A stretch of DNA of 20,705 nucleotides from contig RSEH01000421.1 of the NCBI GenBank assembly GCA_006503475.1, positions 1 through 20,705 of the forward strand, read 5' to 3'. Numbering within the stretch: the stretch's first letter is position 1; every line of letters begins with the position of its first letter. Made by a program: the position numbers and the translations under genes. The stretch is from Stentor roeselii. Lineage: Eukaryota > Ciliophora > Heterotrichea > Heterotrichida > Stentoridae. Shown one piece after another: positions 1-10,600 of this stretch. Below the pieces are notes generated by a model. That model saw nothing but the letters and a program-made list of their open reading frames with translations. It ran no database searches and was not told the DNA's origin.

Positions 1-77
1 ACCCTAACACCCTAACACCCTAACACCCTAACACCCTAACACCCTAACACCCTAACACCCTAACACCCTAACACCCT
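1..77. repeat. Telomere, 8-base repeat
   Basis: Nine perfect copies of ACCCTAAC plus a partial copy open the window, and unique sequence follows after a final ACCCT. The complementary G-strand reads TGTTAGGG, so the C-rich strand runs 5' to 3' inward, as expected for a left chromosome end. From memory, this 8-base type is the heterotrich ciliate telomere and differs from TTGGGG (Tetrahymena) and TTTTGGGG (spirotrichs). The short length may be real or may reflect where the assembly stops. Confidence 0.95.
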
Positions 78-129
78 GAAAATATAAATGATTAGAAAGA
101 ACTTAATCTCTACTTAGTAATAATTATGA

Positions 130-1938
130 TTATTATTTCTTAATCTTCGTGTTTTGATAATCTTTTGGTTCTCTATCGTAAAATTTGTTATGATTTGAAG
201 TTTTTTGAGTATTTCGAATTTTCAAAGATATTAAAAAAATTAAACTCATCAAACTTCAAAATAATTGATTAATTTTTTTCAAATTTTCTTTATCAGGATG
301 ATTTTTTCCTTCTGGAGGAAATTCTTCATTTATACTATTATCATTTGCTCATTTCCATTTGAATCAATACTATTTTCAATATCAAATAAAATATCCTCCT
401 GACTAATATTCTGAGTCAATTCTTTTGTTCTTCAATATGATTTAATATAATTTTGCTTAAATATATGTATTTTCATTTCCTGTTCTGTTCTTTGATCTTT
501 TTCAATTATAATTTTAAAATTTTCTTCTTTCAGTCATTTCAATATCCTCAGTCATATCTATATTTATGTTAGTTTGATGATGAAGTGGTTTTAATATATT
601 AAGTAAATACATAAAAATAATAAAAGCAATCCTAATAAAATCAAAACCATGTTCGATATGCCAGAATATCTATCTATCGATTTAAAATATTTTCGTTAAA
701 ATGTCGGTGAAAAGGTTCTAATCCTAGAGGATCAATTTGAAATGTTGATGGATTTTCATAAGTGTAAATAAAAAATCACCAGTGTAGTATAACTGCTAAA
801 GGAAGAGTCTTTATTGTAGCAAAGTACAATCGATCATCCCGTTTGAAGGTTTTTTTGAATAATCTGATAAATTAATACTATCTACGAAGCTAGAGCAAAA
901 AATACAAAAAATAAAACAAAGTTAAAAAATGGAACTCCTCCTGAATATAGAACACAAGTAAATAAATTAATCATCAAATCAGTGGTTCTTCCAACAACAT
1001 AAAATTTACTATATGCGAACATTTTATCTATTGTATATTTAGTTGATGCAGGCCATTCTGTTAAATATAACTCTTTAGTTTTACTTTTAATTGAGTTTTA
1101 AGTGCTTATAGCCAGCATATAATAAATATTCAAATTACAGTTATTGAACTACCACCATATAAAAACCGTTCTCTATCAAAATCGCTATATATACCTTCAG
1201 ATAAATTATAGCTTGTACTAGGAATATATAAATTAACTAAGTATATTATAATTGCAGTGTTAGTGAATCCAAAAATAAAATTCTTAAAAAAAAGTCTTTT
1301 GTTTGTCTGGCTTTTTAGTTTCGCTTTTTCAAATCAAGTGAAGAACCAGTTAAAGAATTGAATTAAAAATTTCACTGTTACCAAAATAATCCAGTAATAA
1401 GCTGCATTTTCAATAATTATAAATAATCAATGTAAACCTTACATTCATCATTTAATTAACTTAAATCATACGAATCATTTCGTTACAATAACAAAATCTT
1501 TGGTTTCAATATTTTGATTTACCTTTCTCGTCTTTATCATACCTAGAGCAATCTATATTATTTTGAATCATAGGTATTAAAGTTTTCATGTAGTAGTTAA
1601 TTATAATCGAAAATATCAACAAAAAAAGTACTAAAAAACTAGTTAAAGTTTTCCGAAAACATCTATTATATTTTCAATATCCCAAATTTTTCCATATAAG
1701 CTCTGAAGGTTCATTTGCTTTTTTTACAGAGAAATTTTTTTTTTATTTACAGAGGTTGTGCTAATTTCGTCACAACATGATTTACTGCGCATATTCTTTT
1801 TATAATATTTTAAGAATTTTCTCTATCAGCAATACTTCTAAAAACTATAAAAGCTCTGCCAATATCAAAATTTTTTCGGGTTTTAGGGTTTTGGTATTTT
1901 TTAAATTCATCTAAATAAATATTATAATCTCTCTTCAT
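130..1938 (-). pseudogene. Decayed TMEM63/OSCA (CSC1)-like channel gene
   Basis: On the minus strand a multi-membrane protein can be followed through several frames. In order it shows MKRDYNIYLDEFKKY then GRAFIVF (1813-1938), like the cytosolic RRM-like part of CSC1 proteins; EPSELIWKNLGY (about 1692-1712 and on), like the family P-x-x-I-x-W-x-N-L motif; a hydrophobic segment; a loop with a CYC pair; FFNWFFT with FEKAKLKSQ; and hydrophobic stretches including LYSGGVPFFN. The tail ends in tandem TAA (130-135). The frame breaks at least six times, mostly as if one base were lost in an A or T run (for example near 1812, 1735-1744 and 330). At least seven in-frame TGA codons sit where Trp would fit (1674, 1506, 1334, 1130, 776, 432, 256). 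Identification is by remembered motifs, not alignment. N-terminal membrane segments should lie beyond 1938 but are not clear. Confidence 0.5.
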
Positions 1939-2954
1939 TTTCAATAATATCGCAGATTTACATTAAAACATCAAGAATTAAAATGTTGAATAAGTAGTAA
2001 GTGATATTTGTACCAAAATGACTTATATTAACATAAGGTTATTAATTTATTTTATTTTTTACAGTCTTCACTATTATCAAAAAGAACTTCAGATTTTGTA
2101 AGAAGTTTGAACTAAAAAGCACCTTATAAATTATTATCAGTTCTTTCAAACAAAAATCATCAATATCTAAAAAACTTAAGACTTTTTTGATACTAATAAA
2201 TTAAATTTTCGGAATCAGAAATAGTCAAGGAATACTCTTACGCGAAACTTATGCATATTGTTTAAGTAAGAAGATTTCTTTTGTTGACTAAGAGAAAATC
2301 CTGAATTTTACTCTATTTGATTAGGGTTTTTAGAATTCTTTTAAAATCTTATTTTTTTAAAATGATTTCTGGATTGGGATTCCAACGCTATTTTATATGC
2401 ATTTTATTTATTTTTATTATCAAATTTATCGTTTTATCCCATTATTAGCACATCTTTTAAATAAGTAACGCAGAATCCTACTCTTCTCAAATAATTTTAT
2501 ATTTCCTTAGCCTGCTAACAACTTTCCATTATTATTTTTAAACGCCAATTAAGTATCTTAGAATATCATCGTATGCAAGTAGAGTCTTAAAAGAATATCC
2601 AGCTCTAAAAAAATGACCTAATAAGGTCTAATCTTAATTTTTCCATTCCTCCTAATATAAGATCACTATGACCCTGGCTATCAAGTGATTTCATCCTTTA
2701 AGAACAGAATTGATCATATACGCAGATTTTTAAATGATGGTCTGCTTATATCAGTTTGATGCATTTGCTATTGGCTTACTCCTGAAGATGTCATAAGAAT
2801 TACGATTTCCAACTAATTCATCGGATTTTACACCTGATTTGAATATAGGCATATATTTTAGACCAAATTAGGTACAATAGTTAGAAAAGAGTCCTTTAAA
2901 ATTTAAAGTTATAAAATTCTAATAAGTCAAGAAAATAATCCGATTTGTAATATA
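1939..2954. other. Subtelomeric stretch with short coding-like scraps
   Basis: No intact gene. Minus-strand scraps such as an open run at about 2218-2306 (SLSQQKKSSYLNNMHKF) may belong to the 5' part of the channel relic or to another dead gene. On the plus strand, about 2780-2930 gives a fragment containing ELRFPTNSSDFTPDLNIGIY. All are interrupted by stops and frame changes. I recognise no family and see no RNA gene. Confidence 0.4.
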
Positions 2955-3905
2955 ATGAGCTGCAAATATCAACCGTGCGATGGACCGATAATGGTTATCT
3001 GCAGATCATGCAAGACTGAGATAGCCCTCTGCAAAGATCACATTATAGTTCATTTTGACCAGCATCCAAATCATATTATTAATGGACTTGAACCCCAGAA
3101 TATTCATTCCCTAAATCTTAAGGCAATTAGAGATAAAAGAACGCATTGCTAGAGTTGTAAACGATACTTTCAAAATCGTGGCTGAAGTAAATCAAATATC
3201 CAAGAAAGTAATAAAATTTTTGAAGCAGTCTAACAAAAACATAAAGTCAATTCAGAATTTTCAGGATTTTCAAATAGATTCATCAAGTATAAAAAGAATC
3301 ATGAAGAACCTCAAAAAAATAACCAAAGATATAAAAGTCAAGGAATCAGAGAACAAATGTCAGCAAAGATGTTCTCTTCAATCTGAAATAAAACCAAATG
3401 AAAGTTCAACTAAAATAACAGTTTAAATCTAATCCAAAAAGTGTTTAATACAGCTTCACTTGAAGAAAAGAAGGAAATAATCGAAAGAGAGTGGAAATTT
3501 GTACTTATCATGAAAAATTTCAAAGAATTTCTCTTATCAAATGATGGAAAATGTTTAGGTTTTGTTGATTAGATTGTAAAATACAAGAAGATAGTGATGC
3601 ATATTAAGTTTGTAAATAAGAAACAGTCGGAAATGGAAATATTTTAGAGGATTGTAAAAATTAGTTAGATTGCTGTAAAGAGTGTTTAGTGGTGATATGG
3701 AATATTGAAATAGCTAAAAAAGAAGTTTTAGGGAAAAGAGATTGGTTTTGTAATCATGAAAAAAATGCAAGGTTTTGGAAAAGGAAGTATCCAGAGTGTA
3801 ATTATCAAGATTGGAAGTAGTATTTACATAGCCATTTGAGCTTATAGATTAGGTTTAATATTATTTATATGGGAAATCATCATTAGTATCCTTAAGATAA
3901 TAATT
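2955..3905 (+). pseudogene. Broken B-box-like zinc-finger / coiled-coil gene
   Basis: The first open part (2955-3152) starts MSCKYQPCDG and carries a Cys/His series (C3, C8, C16, C19, C26, H29, H33, H38), as in B-box-type zinc fingers. The frame then moves at an AAAA run near 3135 to a second part (to 3426) reading RIARVVNDTFKIVAEVNQ, which is helical and Lys-rich. A third part at 3426-3560 reads NLIQKVFNTASLEEKKE. A fourth part from about 3562 is Cys-rich (NILEDCKN, LDCCKECLVVIWN, WFCNHEK). The fourth part holds about seven TAA/TAG codons where Gln would fit. Each later frame change looks like one missing base. B-box plus coiled coil suggests a protein-binding or ubiquitin-pathway role, but the gene as it stands could not make the full protein. 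The first 65 residues alone could still be a small expressed protein. Confidence 0.5.
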
Positions 3906-3931
3906 TACCATCCTATGTTATAATAATTATT

Positions 3932-5449
3932 ATGGAAATGGAGTTAGTCCTCCTGGAGGTCAAAGGAGGCTGTATCATCAAACTTTCAACAGTTTCATAC
4001 AAAATCAAATACTCTGTTGAAGCATCAAATGAAAAATTATATAAAACTGGATATTTGAAGGATTTGAATATAGATAAATTCAAATGGATGATAAAGTTTC
4101 CTGCATTAATATATAGAAAATTATCACTGAATCCTAACACTCTTGAATTATGTTACTTAAAAGGTCTTATGGGATCAGGAAACTGCTTAAATAAGTGTAA
4201 AAGTAAAATCTGTTGCTGTATTAGAAAAAAGAATATAACTCATCCTCATATTGATAATGAGATTAACAATAAAAATGTATATGATAGTAATTTCACTATT
4301 CTTAATAATCAGCCATGTACTGAAAGAAGATTAGTAGAAATTGATAATTTAGATAATTATTTGAATCAAAAACCTAGTACTGTTTCAAGGATACATGGAA
4401 ATTCTAATACCCACATAAAAATATTTCATAATACTGAAAGTATAAAACAAGAAAAGGAATATGGAGATTTTAAGTCTGATAATATTGTTGCTGAAAGTTT
4501 AGATGAAGATAATATCATTGATAAAGAAAAAAAAGATAAAACCAAACAAACTCATTCACCTATAAACTCAATTAACTTATTCGAAAATAAAATCATAAGT
4601 TTAAAGTCACAATCAGAGAATAATACTCATAAAGCTCATTTAGTAACAGAAAACAATAAATCGGGTGTAATTATTAAAAATTTTAGAGATGATAAAAGAT
4701 TATTAAAGGCACAAAATGATAGTCTTCATAATAACTTAATCATACAAGAAAAATTTACAGAATATGAAGTTGGATTTTCTCAAAAGCACAAAGATAATAT
4801 AATAAAACTAGAAAAAAAAATTTTTGAACAAGAACAAGAAATTTTGAGAACGAAAAAAATAACTGATGATATGATTAGAACCAAAGAAATCGATGAAAAT
4901 AAAATTCATGAATATCAAATATATTTGTCAAAGCAAGAACAAGCAATTTCAGAACTTCAAGAAGAATTGAAGAAAATTCACTATAAATATAATGAAGAAG
5001 TTAAACGTAATAAAATTTTTGAGGATCTTAAAAAGATCAATCTTTTAGATATTGAAAAACTAAAAAAGGAATGTGAGGATAAACAAAAGGAGTTAGATAA
5101 AACAAAAAATGAGATTGAAAATTTGAATGAAAACCTAATAGTCTTAGGCGATCAAAAAACACAGATCATACAAGAAAAAAATCAAGAAATCAAGAATCTG
5201 AAGAAAACTAAAAAAAATGAGATTATGAAGAAAAATAAAGAAATTGAGGCTCTAAAGGAAGAGTTGAAAATAAAGGAGAAGATAAATAATGAGCATAACC
5301 AACTTATTTTAAAGAGTAAAGAAAATATAACTGAAGCTGATGAAAATAACAAATTTATAAAATTAGAAGAAAATATAAACAGAATGTCGATAACCAGGAA
5401 AATTAGTGAAAGAAATCTTAAAAATTTTAAGCCAAATCATATAACGTAA
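3932..5449 (+). CDS. Coiled-coil protein, probable N-terminal lipid anchor
   Basis: The 505-codon maximal open frame is given. I prefer Met80 (base 4169) as the true start because it opens MGSGNCLNKCKSKICCC. A Gly2 followed closely by many Cys is typical of N-myristoylated and palmitoylated proteins held on membranes. From there the product is 426 residues. After an Asn-rich polar region (about 100-230 of the long frame), a Glu/Lys/Gln-rich segment of about 250 residues (230-480) has heptad-like spacing and should form a long coiled coil. It contains LSKQEQAISELQEELKK and EIKNLKKTKKNEIMKK. All Gln codons are CAA or CAG, unlike the flanking relics. In-frame coding-like sequence continues past the TAA for about 25 codons (QSISKNDQTHLED), so the C-terminus may have been cut. 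The first 35 residues of the long frame look non-native, because another frame there reads YYGNGVSPPGGQRR. No specific family is recognised. Confidence 0.6.
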   Translation: MEMELVLLEVKGGCIIKLSTVSYKIKYSVEASNEKLYKTGYLKDLNIDKFKWMIKFPALIYRKLSLNPNTLELCYLKGLMGSGNCLNKCKSKICCCIRKKNITHPHIDNEINNKNVYDSNFTILNNQPCTERRLVEIDNLDNYLNQKPSTVSRIHGNSNTHIKIFHNTESIKQEKEYGDFKSDNIVAESLDEDNIIDKEKKDKTKQTHSPINSINLFENKIISLKSQSENNTHKAHLVTENNKSGVIIKNFRDDKRLLKAQNDSLHNNLIIQEKFTEYEVGFSQKHKDNIIKLEKKIFEQEQEILRTKKITDDMIRTKEIDENKIHEYQIYLSKQEQAISELQEELKKIHYKYNEEVKRNKIFEDLKKINLLDIEKLKKECEDKQKELDKTKNEIENLNENLIVLGDQKTQIIQEKNQEIKNLKKTKKNEIMKKNKEIEALKEELKIKEKINNEHNQLILKSKENITEADENNKFIKLEENINRMSITRKISERNLKNFKPNHIT

Positions 5450-5800
5450 CAATCAATCAGTAAAAATGACCAGACACACTTAGAAGATAAGAAAGAAAAT
5501 GAAAAAAAATTATTAAAAGGTTTGAATATTTAGAAATGGAATCAAAGGGACAAAAGGAACTAATTCAATATTTGGAATTATATTTTCACTATAAATTTAA
5601 TTTTAAGAAGCACATATACAAGGATGTGAAATTCACAGATGATACTGCTTATGTTTTTCATTGTAATATTCATCCAGGTATCAGAAAGGAAGATTGTAAA
5701 CTATAGCAAGACGGTGAAAGTTACAAGAGGGTAAAATTTATTAAGAAAACAATGGTAATTTAAATAAAGAAAGTACTTTTTATAAAGCTTATTGTAAAAA
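5450..5800 (+). pseudogene. Broken 3' extension of the coiled-coil gene or separate relic
   Basis: Directly after the TAA at 5447-5449 the same frame continues as coding-like sequence to a TAG at about 5527. A second frame from 5536 then reads MESKGQKELIQYLELYFHY and later VFHCNIHPGIRKEDCK, up to a TAG near 5704. Beyond that TAG the frame still looks coding (QDGESYKRVKFIKK) until a TAA. The junction between the two frames fits one lost T. No family is recognised. It may be the lost C-terminal part of the upstream gene. Confidence 0.4.
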
Positions 5801-6330
5801 TGATTAAGTATTGATTTTCAATCACCAAAATAAGCTTAAGGAATGGGAAGGAAATATGTAAATTGATCGAAAGATATCCGGAATACTTTATTTAGTTAGA
5901 TTAAAAATATTAATGAATATTATCTTTAAGGTTTTTGATTGAAAATAATGAATTAATCTTATGTTAATACAGTTCATGCAATTATATTAGAAAGGATTAT
6001 CTATTCATAAACAATTGAGAATAGGAATCATATATTTATCTGATGATTCCTTGAATAATTTTTAAGATTTACTATAGATTAAATTTTAAATTATGATGAC
6101 TGCATTTTGCATATCGATGAGTTTCTATGAATACCATTTAATTAATTGATTAAAAAGAAAAGATTTGTTATATATGTATCTATTTTTAAATAAATCTACT
6201 TGTTTTACAATAATTGTTGAAAATCGATTAATCTAATATTAAATAAGAATTGAACTAATGTTGAAAATTCTAAAAAATATCTAATCTAAAATTTTCAATA
6301 CAGAATTTATTAATACTTAACAAAAACTAA

Positions 6331-6655
6331 TTACTCTCTTAATTAGCATCTAGAGATAAAATTTTCTTCTGAAGCAGCCCATCTTTTTTAAGTATAAATA
6401 AGCATATCACGTGGATTCTTCAAAAGTGCATCCTTTACTTTCTTTTTAAAAAAATTGTATTCTGGGCTACTCAAGTTCAATTTTAGTCTTTCTTATATCA
6501 ACTTACCCAATCTCCACTTTTTCAGGAGTTTTTATTAGTTTAAAGAGTTTTATCTTACTAGGTGTCGAACCAACCCTATTCTTTGACTTCTTCTCATTTG
6601 AAGAAGTGAATAGATATCATGAGACTGAAGGTTGTAGATTTTCTTCCAGGATCTT
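6331..6655 (-). pseudogene. Decayed coding fragment, unknown family
   Basis: Reading the minus strand from 6655 gives KILEENLQPSVS, a TGA, then SSNEKKSKNRVGSTPSKIKL, a TAA, and KTKIEL. After one frame change it continues SSPEYNFFKKKVKDALLKNP, then RDMLIYT, a TAA, and KRWAASEENFISR. The amino-acid mix (Pro, Arg, Glu, Ser) is far from what random AT-rich DNA gives. The interruptions are stops at likely Gln or Trp/Arg positions plus one indel. Function unknown. Confidence 0.4.
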
Positions 6656-6828
6656 TAAATAAAGCTAGGCTCTTGATATAAAAGGGATGCAGATATTCTA
6701 ATTATTTATCTTAGCCTCTTTATCTAAAGGCTTGAAATAATTATTGATTAACATCGATTTTTATGAAAGAATATCACTTTGTATGAATTATTTTTTAACA
6801 GCTTTAAGTTTTATCTACTTAAAAATGA

Positions 6829-7390
6829 ATGGGAGCTTCATCTTTGTCAAAGGAGGAACCTTTATGATTTGAAAATTGAAGAAAAAAATTAAAAGATTGC
6901 AGAGTCCTGCAGGTTCAGGCTGAAGAAGTTACTTAAATGAATATTGATTCTATATAATCTAAATTATTATGAATCCTTATATCTCAACTTCATAAAGAGC
7001 AAAAATATGTAGTTTCCAACATCTATCAAATAAACTGTTGAATTTAAACTCTATGGTTAATAGGAATTAAATATCTTGATGAAAATTACGATATTCATAT
7101 CTGATTAAGAAATAATAACCTTAAATACAATTGTCAGTATATAATTGAAATAATTTGAAAATTTCTAAATCCTCTATTAAAATCAGCAAGTGGCAAACTA
7201 TTCTGAATATTTTTATCATGATATCATAAGTATTTTAACAGCACAATTCAATATACCATTTAATTTTCCACAACCAATTCAATAATTTACAATTTTAGGA
7301 TTTTATTTGGTCGAAGAATCAAAATTGGAGTATAATTTAAAAATATTTAAATCTATAAGTATATAGACATACTGATAATGCATTTCTTAT
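6829..7390 (+). pseudogene. Decayed coding fragment, unknown family
   Basis: From 6829 a frame reads MGASSLSKEEPL and later LQVQAEEVT, SQLHKEQKYVVSNIYQINC and IKYLDENYDIHI, broken by TAA and TGA codons. After a frame change near 7080 it continues with NQQVANYSEYFYHDII and FYLVEESKLEYNLKIF, again with several TAA/TAG codons. It lies upstream of and on the same strand as the giant gene. I could not match it to that family, and no function can be given. Confidence 0.35.
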
Positions 7391-7692
7391 GATTTCAATA
7401 TTTATCTGTAATAATATATCTGAGTATTGATTACTCTATACCTAATAATGAAATAAAAAATTTTTTGGACTTCAATATGATATTTTATTCATACTATTCA
7501 AGCCCAAGGTAAGATATCTCGTATATTAGATCCATAGATATCATACTCTGTTCATTGATTTATTTTGCAAGTATTTTGGAAGTTCTGACTTCAGCTCGAA
7601 TTTTAATTAAGTTTGAATGTTTACTATACTCTAAGAAGATGTTTATTACTTAAATTTAAACATCTTGAATTTAATTATTCCGAACTTTTATA

Positions 7693-10600
7693 ATGGAAAT
7701 TCGCATGCTATTTTCTGAGTTAGATCTGAAAAAGGAGCAGCTAGAAACCTTATTCTACTCAATTTATTTCCCTCGAAAATTGATTAAGGTATTAGTAGAG
7801 CCATATAAGGATGAGAATTTGTATATTTTACTTATGATCGAGAGTTTGATTAATGTAAAAAAACTTGATAAGTATAATGAATTAGATCTCTATGAAATTT
7901 TGAAAGATTTTGAAACTTGGCATCAAATACAAAACTCTGAATTTATTGATAAAAATTTACTCTTCAATAAAATACGCCTTCTTCCACCAAATAACCAAAT
8001 TTTTCTGTACCTTCGTGGACAAAACTGTTCAATAACAATAAAAAATCAAGTTGATAAAAAAGATAAAATTCTAATCAGTGTATTTCAACCTTCAGCATTC
8101 AATAATGAATTTATGAGCAAAACCAGTGAACTTTGCAACTTATACCCTTTCGCATGTTTTAAATTAAGTGATAATAAATTATTTTTCTCAAAAACATTCT
8201 CCGAAAACATAGCATGTCTAGCAAACTCTTCAAACGAATTCAGTAAATCTAAATCGATAATCCAAGGCTCGATAACTGAAGAAATAGACTCAAATTCTCC
8301 AGTTTTGATTTATGAATGGCTTCTTCCGTTATGCTGTTCAGACCAAATTCAAGAGTGTGTTCAAGTCTTAAAAAAGTACAGAGATCAAGTCGTTAGTTGT
8401 TTAAAGGATATTCCTTTCAGAAGGTCAGGAATGTGGTTTAGTGCAAAAGCTTTTATGAATATCGTCCTCGTTGAAAAATTTGGTAAAGAAAAGGGAAAAG
8501 AGCTTTTTAAACTTGTAATGATTCATTCTCATATTATCCTTGCTAGAAAGATTAAAACAGGTATCGAAAAAAATTATGAAATTATTCAGAAACTTGCTAA
8601 AAGGGTTGCAAAGCTTATAAAAGTCAAACTTTATTATCCAGATCTTATTAAAAAAACTGAAGAAGGAGTTTTTGAGTTTATTAGAATAAAAAGAATGTTT
8701 ATGGATAATTATTATGATAGAATAGTTTCAAAATCAAGATATGAAAATTGTGATTTAAATGTTTCTCTTTTTGATTGGGACCAAAGAATTCACGATTTTA
8801 CAAACTTAAAAAAAGAGATTTTTTCAAAAAAAAAATTGAATGAATCATCTATCGATTCAACCATTAATCGCACCTTACTTATCCGTATTCCTTTAAATTC
8901 ACCAATTCCTAGTCCAAATATATTCTCACAAATAAAGGAAAATTCCTTTATCTTGAGAGACTTTGAATCATGGGTCCAGAACTCTTTAGATAAAATAACG
9001 AGATATGATAAAAAAACTCCAAATAAACTAATTTTTGATTTGATTGTTCCTTATGTTGATGCTGTGAAAAATAGATATTCTGGTGATCCTCTCTGTTATT
9101 CTCGGATGATTTTAACTGTTTTTAAAATGGTTTCGATTATTGATTATTTAGCAGTTCAAGAATACCCTTGTTTATTAGAATATAAATTAGGAATCAAACC
9201 AGATCTTTTAAATCATTTACTTCTGCCGAGGAAGAGTGACATTCAATATGCTCAAAGGCTTTATAAGTACTTCGAAGATCGAAATAAAGTTGAAGAGCCG
9301 GATTTGTTAGAGCCTATTAAAAATCACCCTTATTTATTCACAGATAGATTCTGTGAAAGTTTCCAGCAGCATGCTGACCTTAAGCAAACAATTGAGGAAT
9401 TAGAAGAGTTAAATATACAAAATAAGTTGGATGAATTGAAAAAAATGGTTGAGTATTATAATTCTTTAATTTTTGAAATTACAACTACTTGCTGTGAATA
9501 TAAGGGTACAAAAAAAAAAAAAAAATACCATAAAGATAATTGTAAGAGATGCGCAATACAACAAAAAGCTAATAACTTGAATGTAACTATCTACGAAAAG
9601 ATACTTCCTGAATCAGAAAGAGAAAAAAATTTTGTTATTTTTGAATTGATAATTCCTTTATCAATATCGATTTTAAGAGACACTATTTATACATTTCGAA
9701 CAGAGATACTCTTAGATGTAAATAATGGTGTTGGTATAAAGGGACTATGGAGGAAATCAAAAAATTTGATTCAGTTCTGCAATTCAAACAACTTAAAAAT
9801 CACTCTTGGAAGCACTTTAGAATCATTTTTAAACAGTAATTACACTAGACTATATATCAAAGACTATAGAGAAGGAAAATATTACATAAAGCCAAATAAT
9901 TTTAACTTGAATTTCTCCACAGATACAAAAACACTTGATTTAAAACCAACTAAAGAAAATTTTCAATTTCTTAGCTTTAAAATTGAAGAAAAATATCAAA
10001 GCTTACAATGGATATTAACAGAGCCTTCTTACACAGAAAATATGGCGATTTCAAACCAAAATACATGCCCGAAAGGTATGACTAAAAAAGAATATATGAA
10101 GTTCGCTTTGTTTAGAGCAGGTGTCAATTTAAAGCTTTACAATTTACTAGATGCAGTCGAATCAAAAATTCTAAATTTACACAATATTTCAGTTTTTTAT
10201 TTGATAAGTCAGTCTTTATGGGAAGGAGGGCCTTTACATCAAGTAGAAGGTGAAATTTTTCAACATCCCAAGGCACATGAATTGATTAAAAGTGGAAAAT
10301 TCTTAGACCAGCTATATTCCTCACTGACTGAAATAATAAATACATGCTCTTATAATTGGAATCAGCATATTATACTTTTTAATACTGTTATCATATGTTT
10401 AAGAGTTATCAGTATAACTCTAAGTATTTCTCAAAGTCAAAAATATATAAAAATACTTGAAGAATTAAGAAAAATTAATATTTCATGGCAGGATAAAATA
10501 GAAAATATACTTTCAAAAGCAGAAACTGTTTTAGAAGATGAAAGAATAAACCTTAAGGGTCAACTCTTAGAAATTTGCTGTTTATATGTAATATCTTATT

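Noticed and set aside
1527-1542. 16-base GT-AG candidate intron on the minus strand in the channel relic
   Set aside because: Removing it shifts into a frame that loses the CYC loop motif, so the unspliced frame is the better reading.
1876-1893. Interstitial telomere-like GGGTTTTAGGGTTTT
   Set aside because: Not the same repeat unit, and it is the complement of coding-like sequence (QNPKTR) in the channel relic.
3913-4140. Minus-strand 75-codon open frame
   Set aside because: Antisense shadow of the plus-strand coding-like sequence, with no family features.
6560-6580. tRNA-like T-arm (GTCGAACC)
   Set aside because: It lies within a coding-like minus-strand fragment (RVGSTPSK), and no acceptor or anticodon arms can be built around it.
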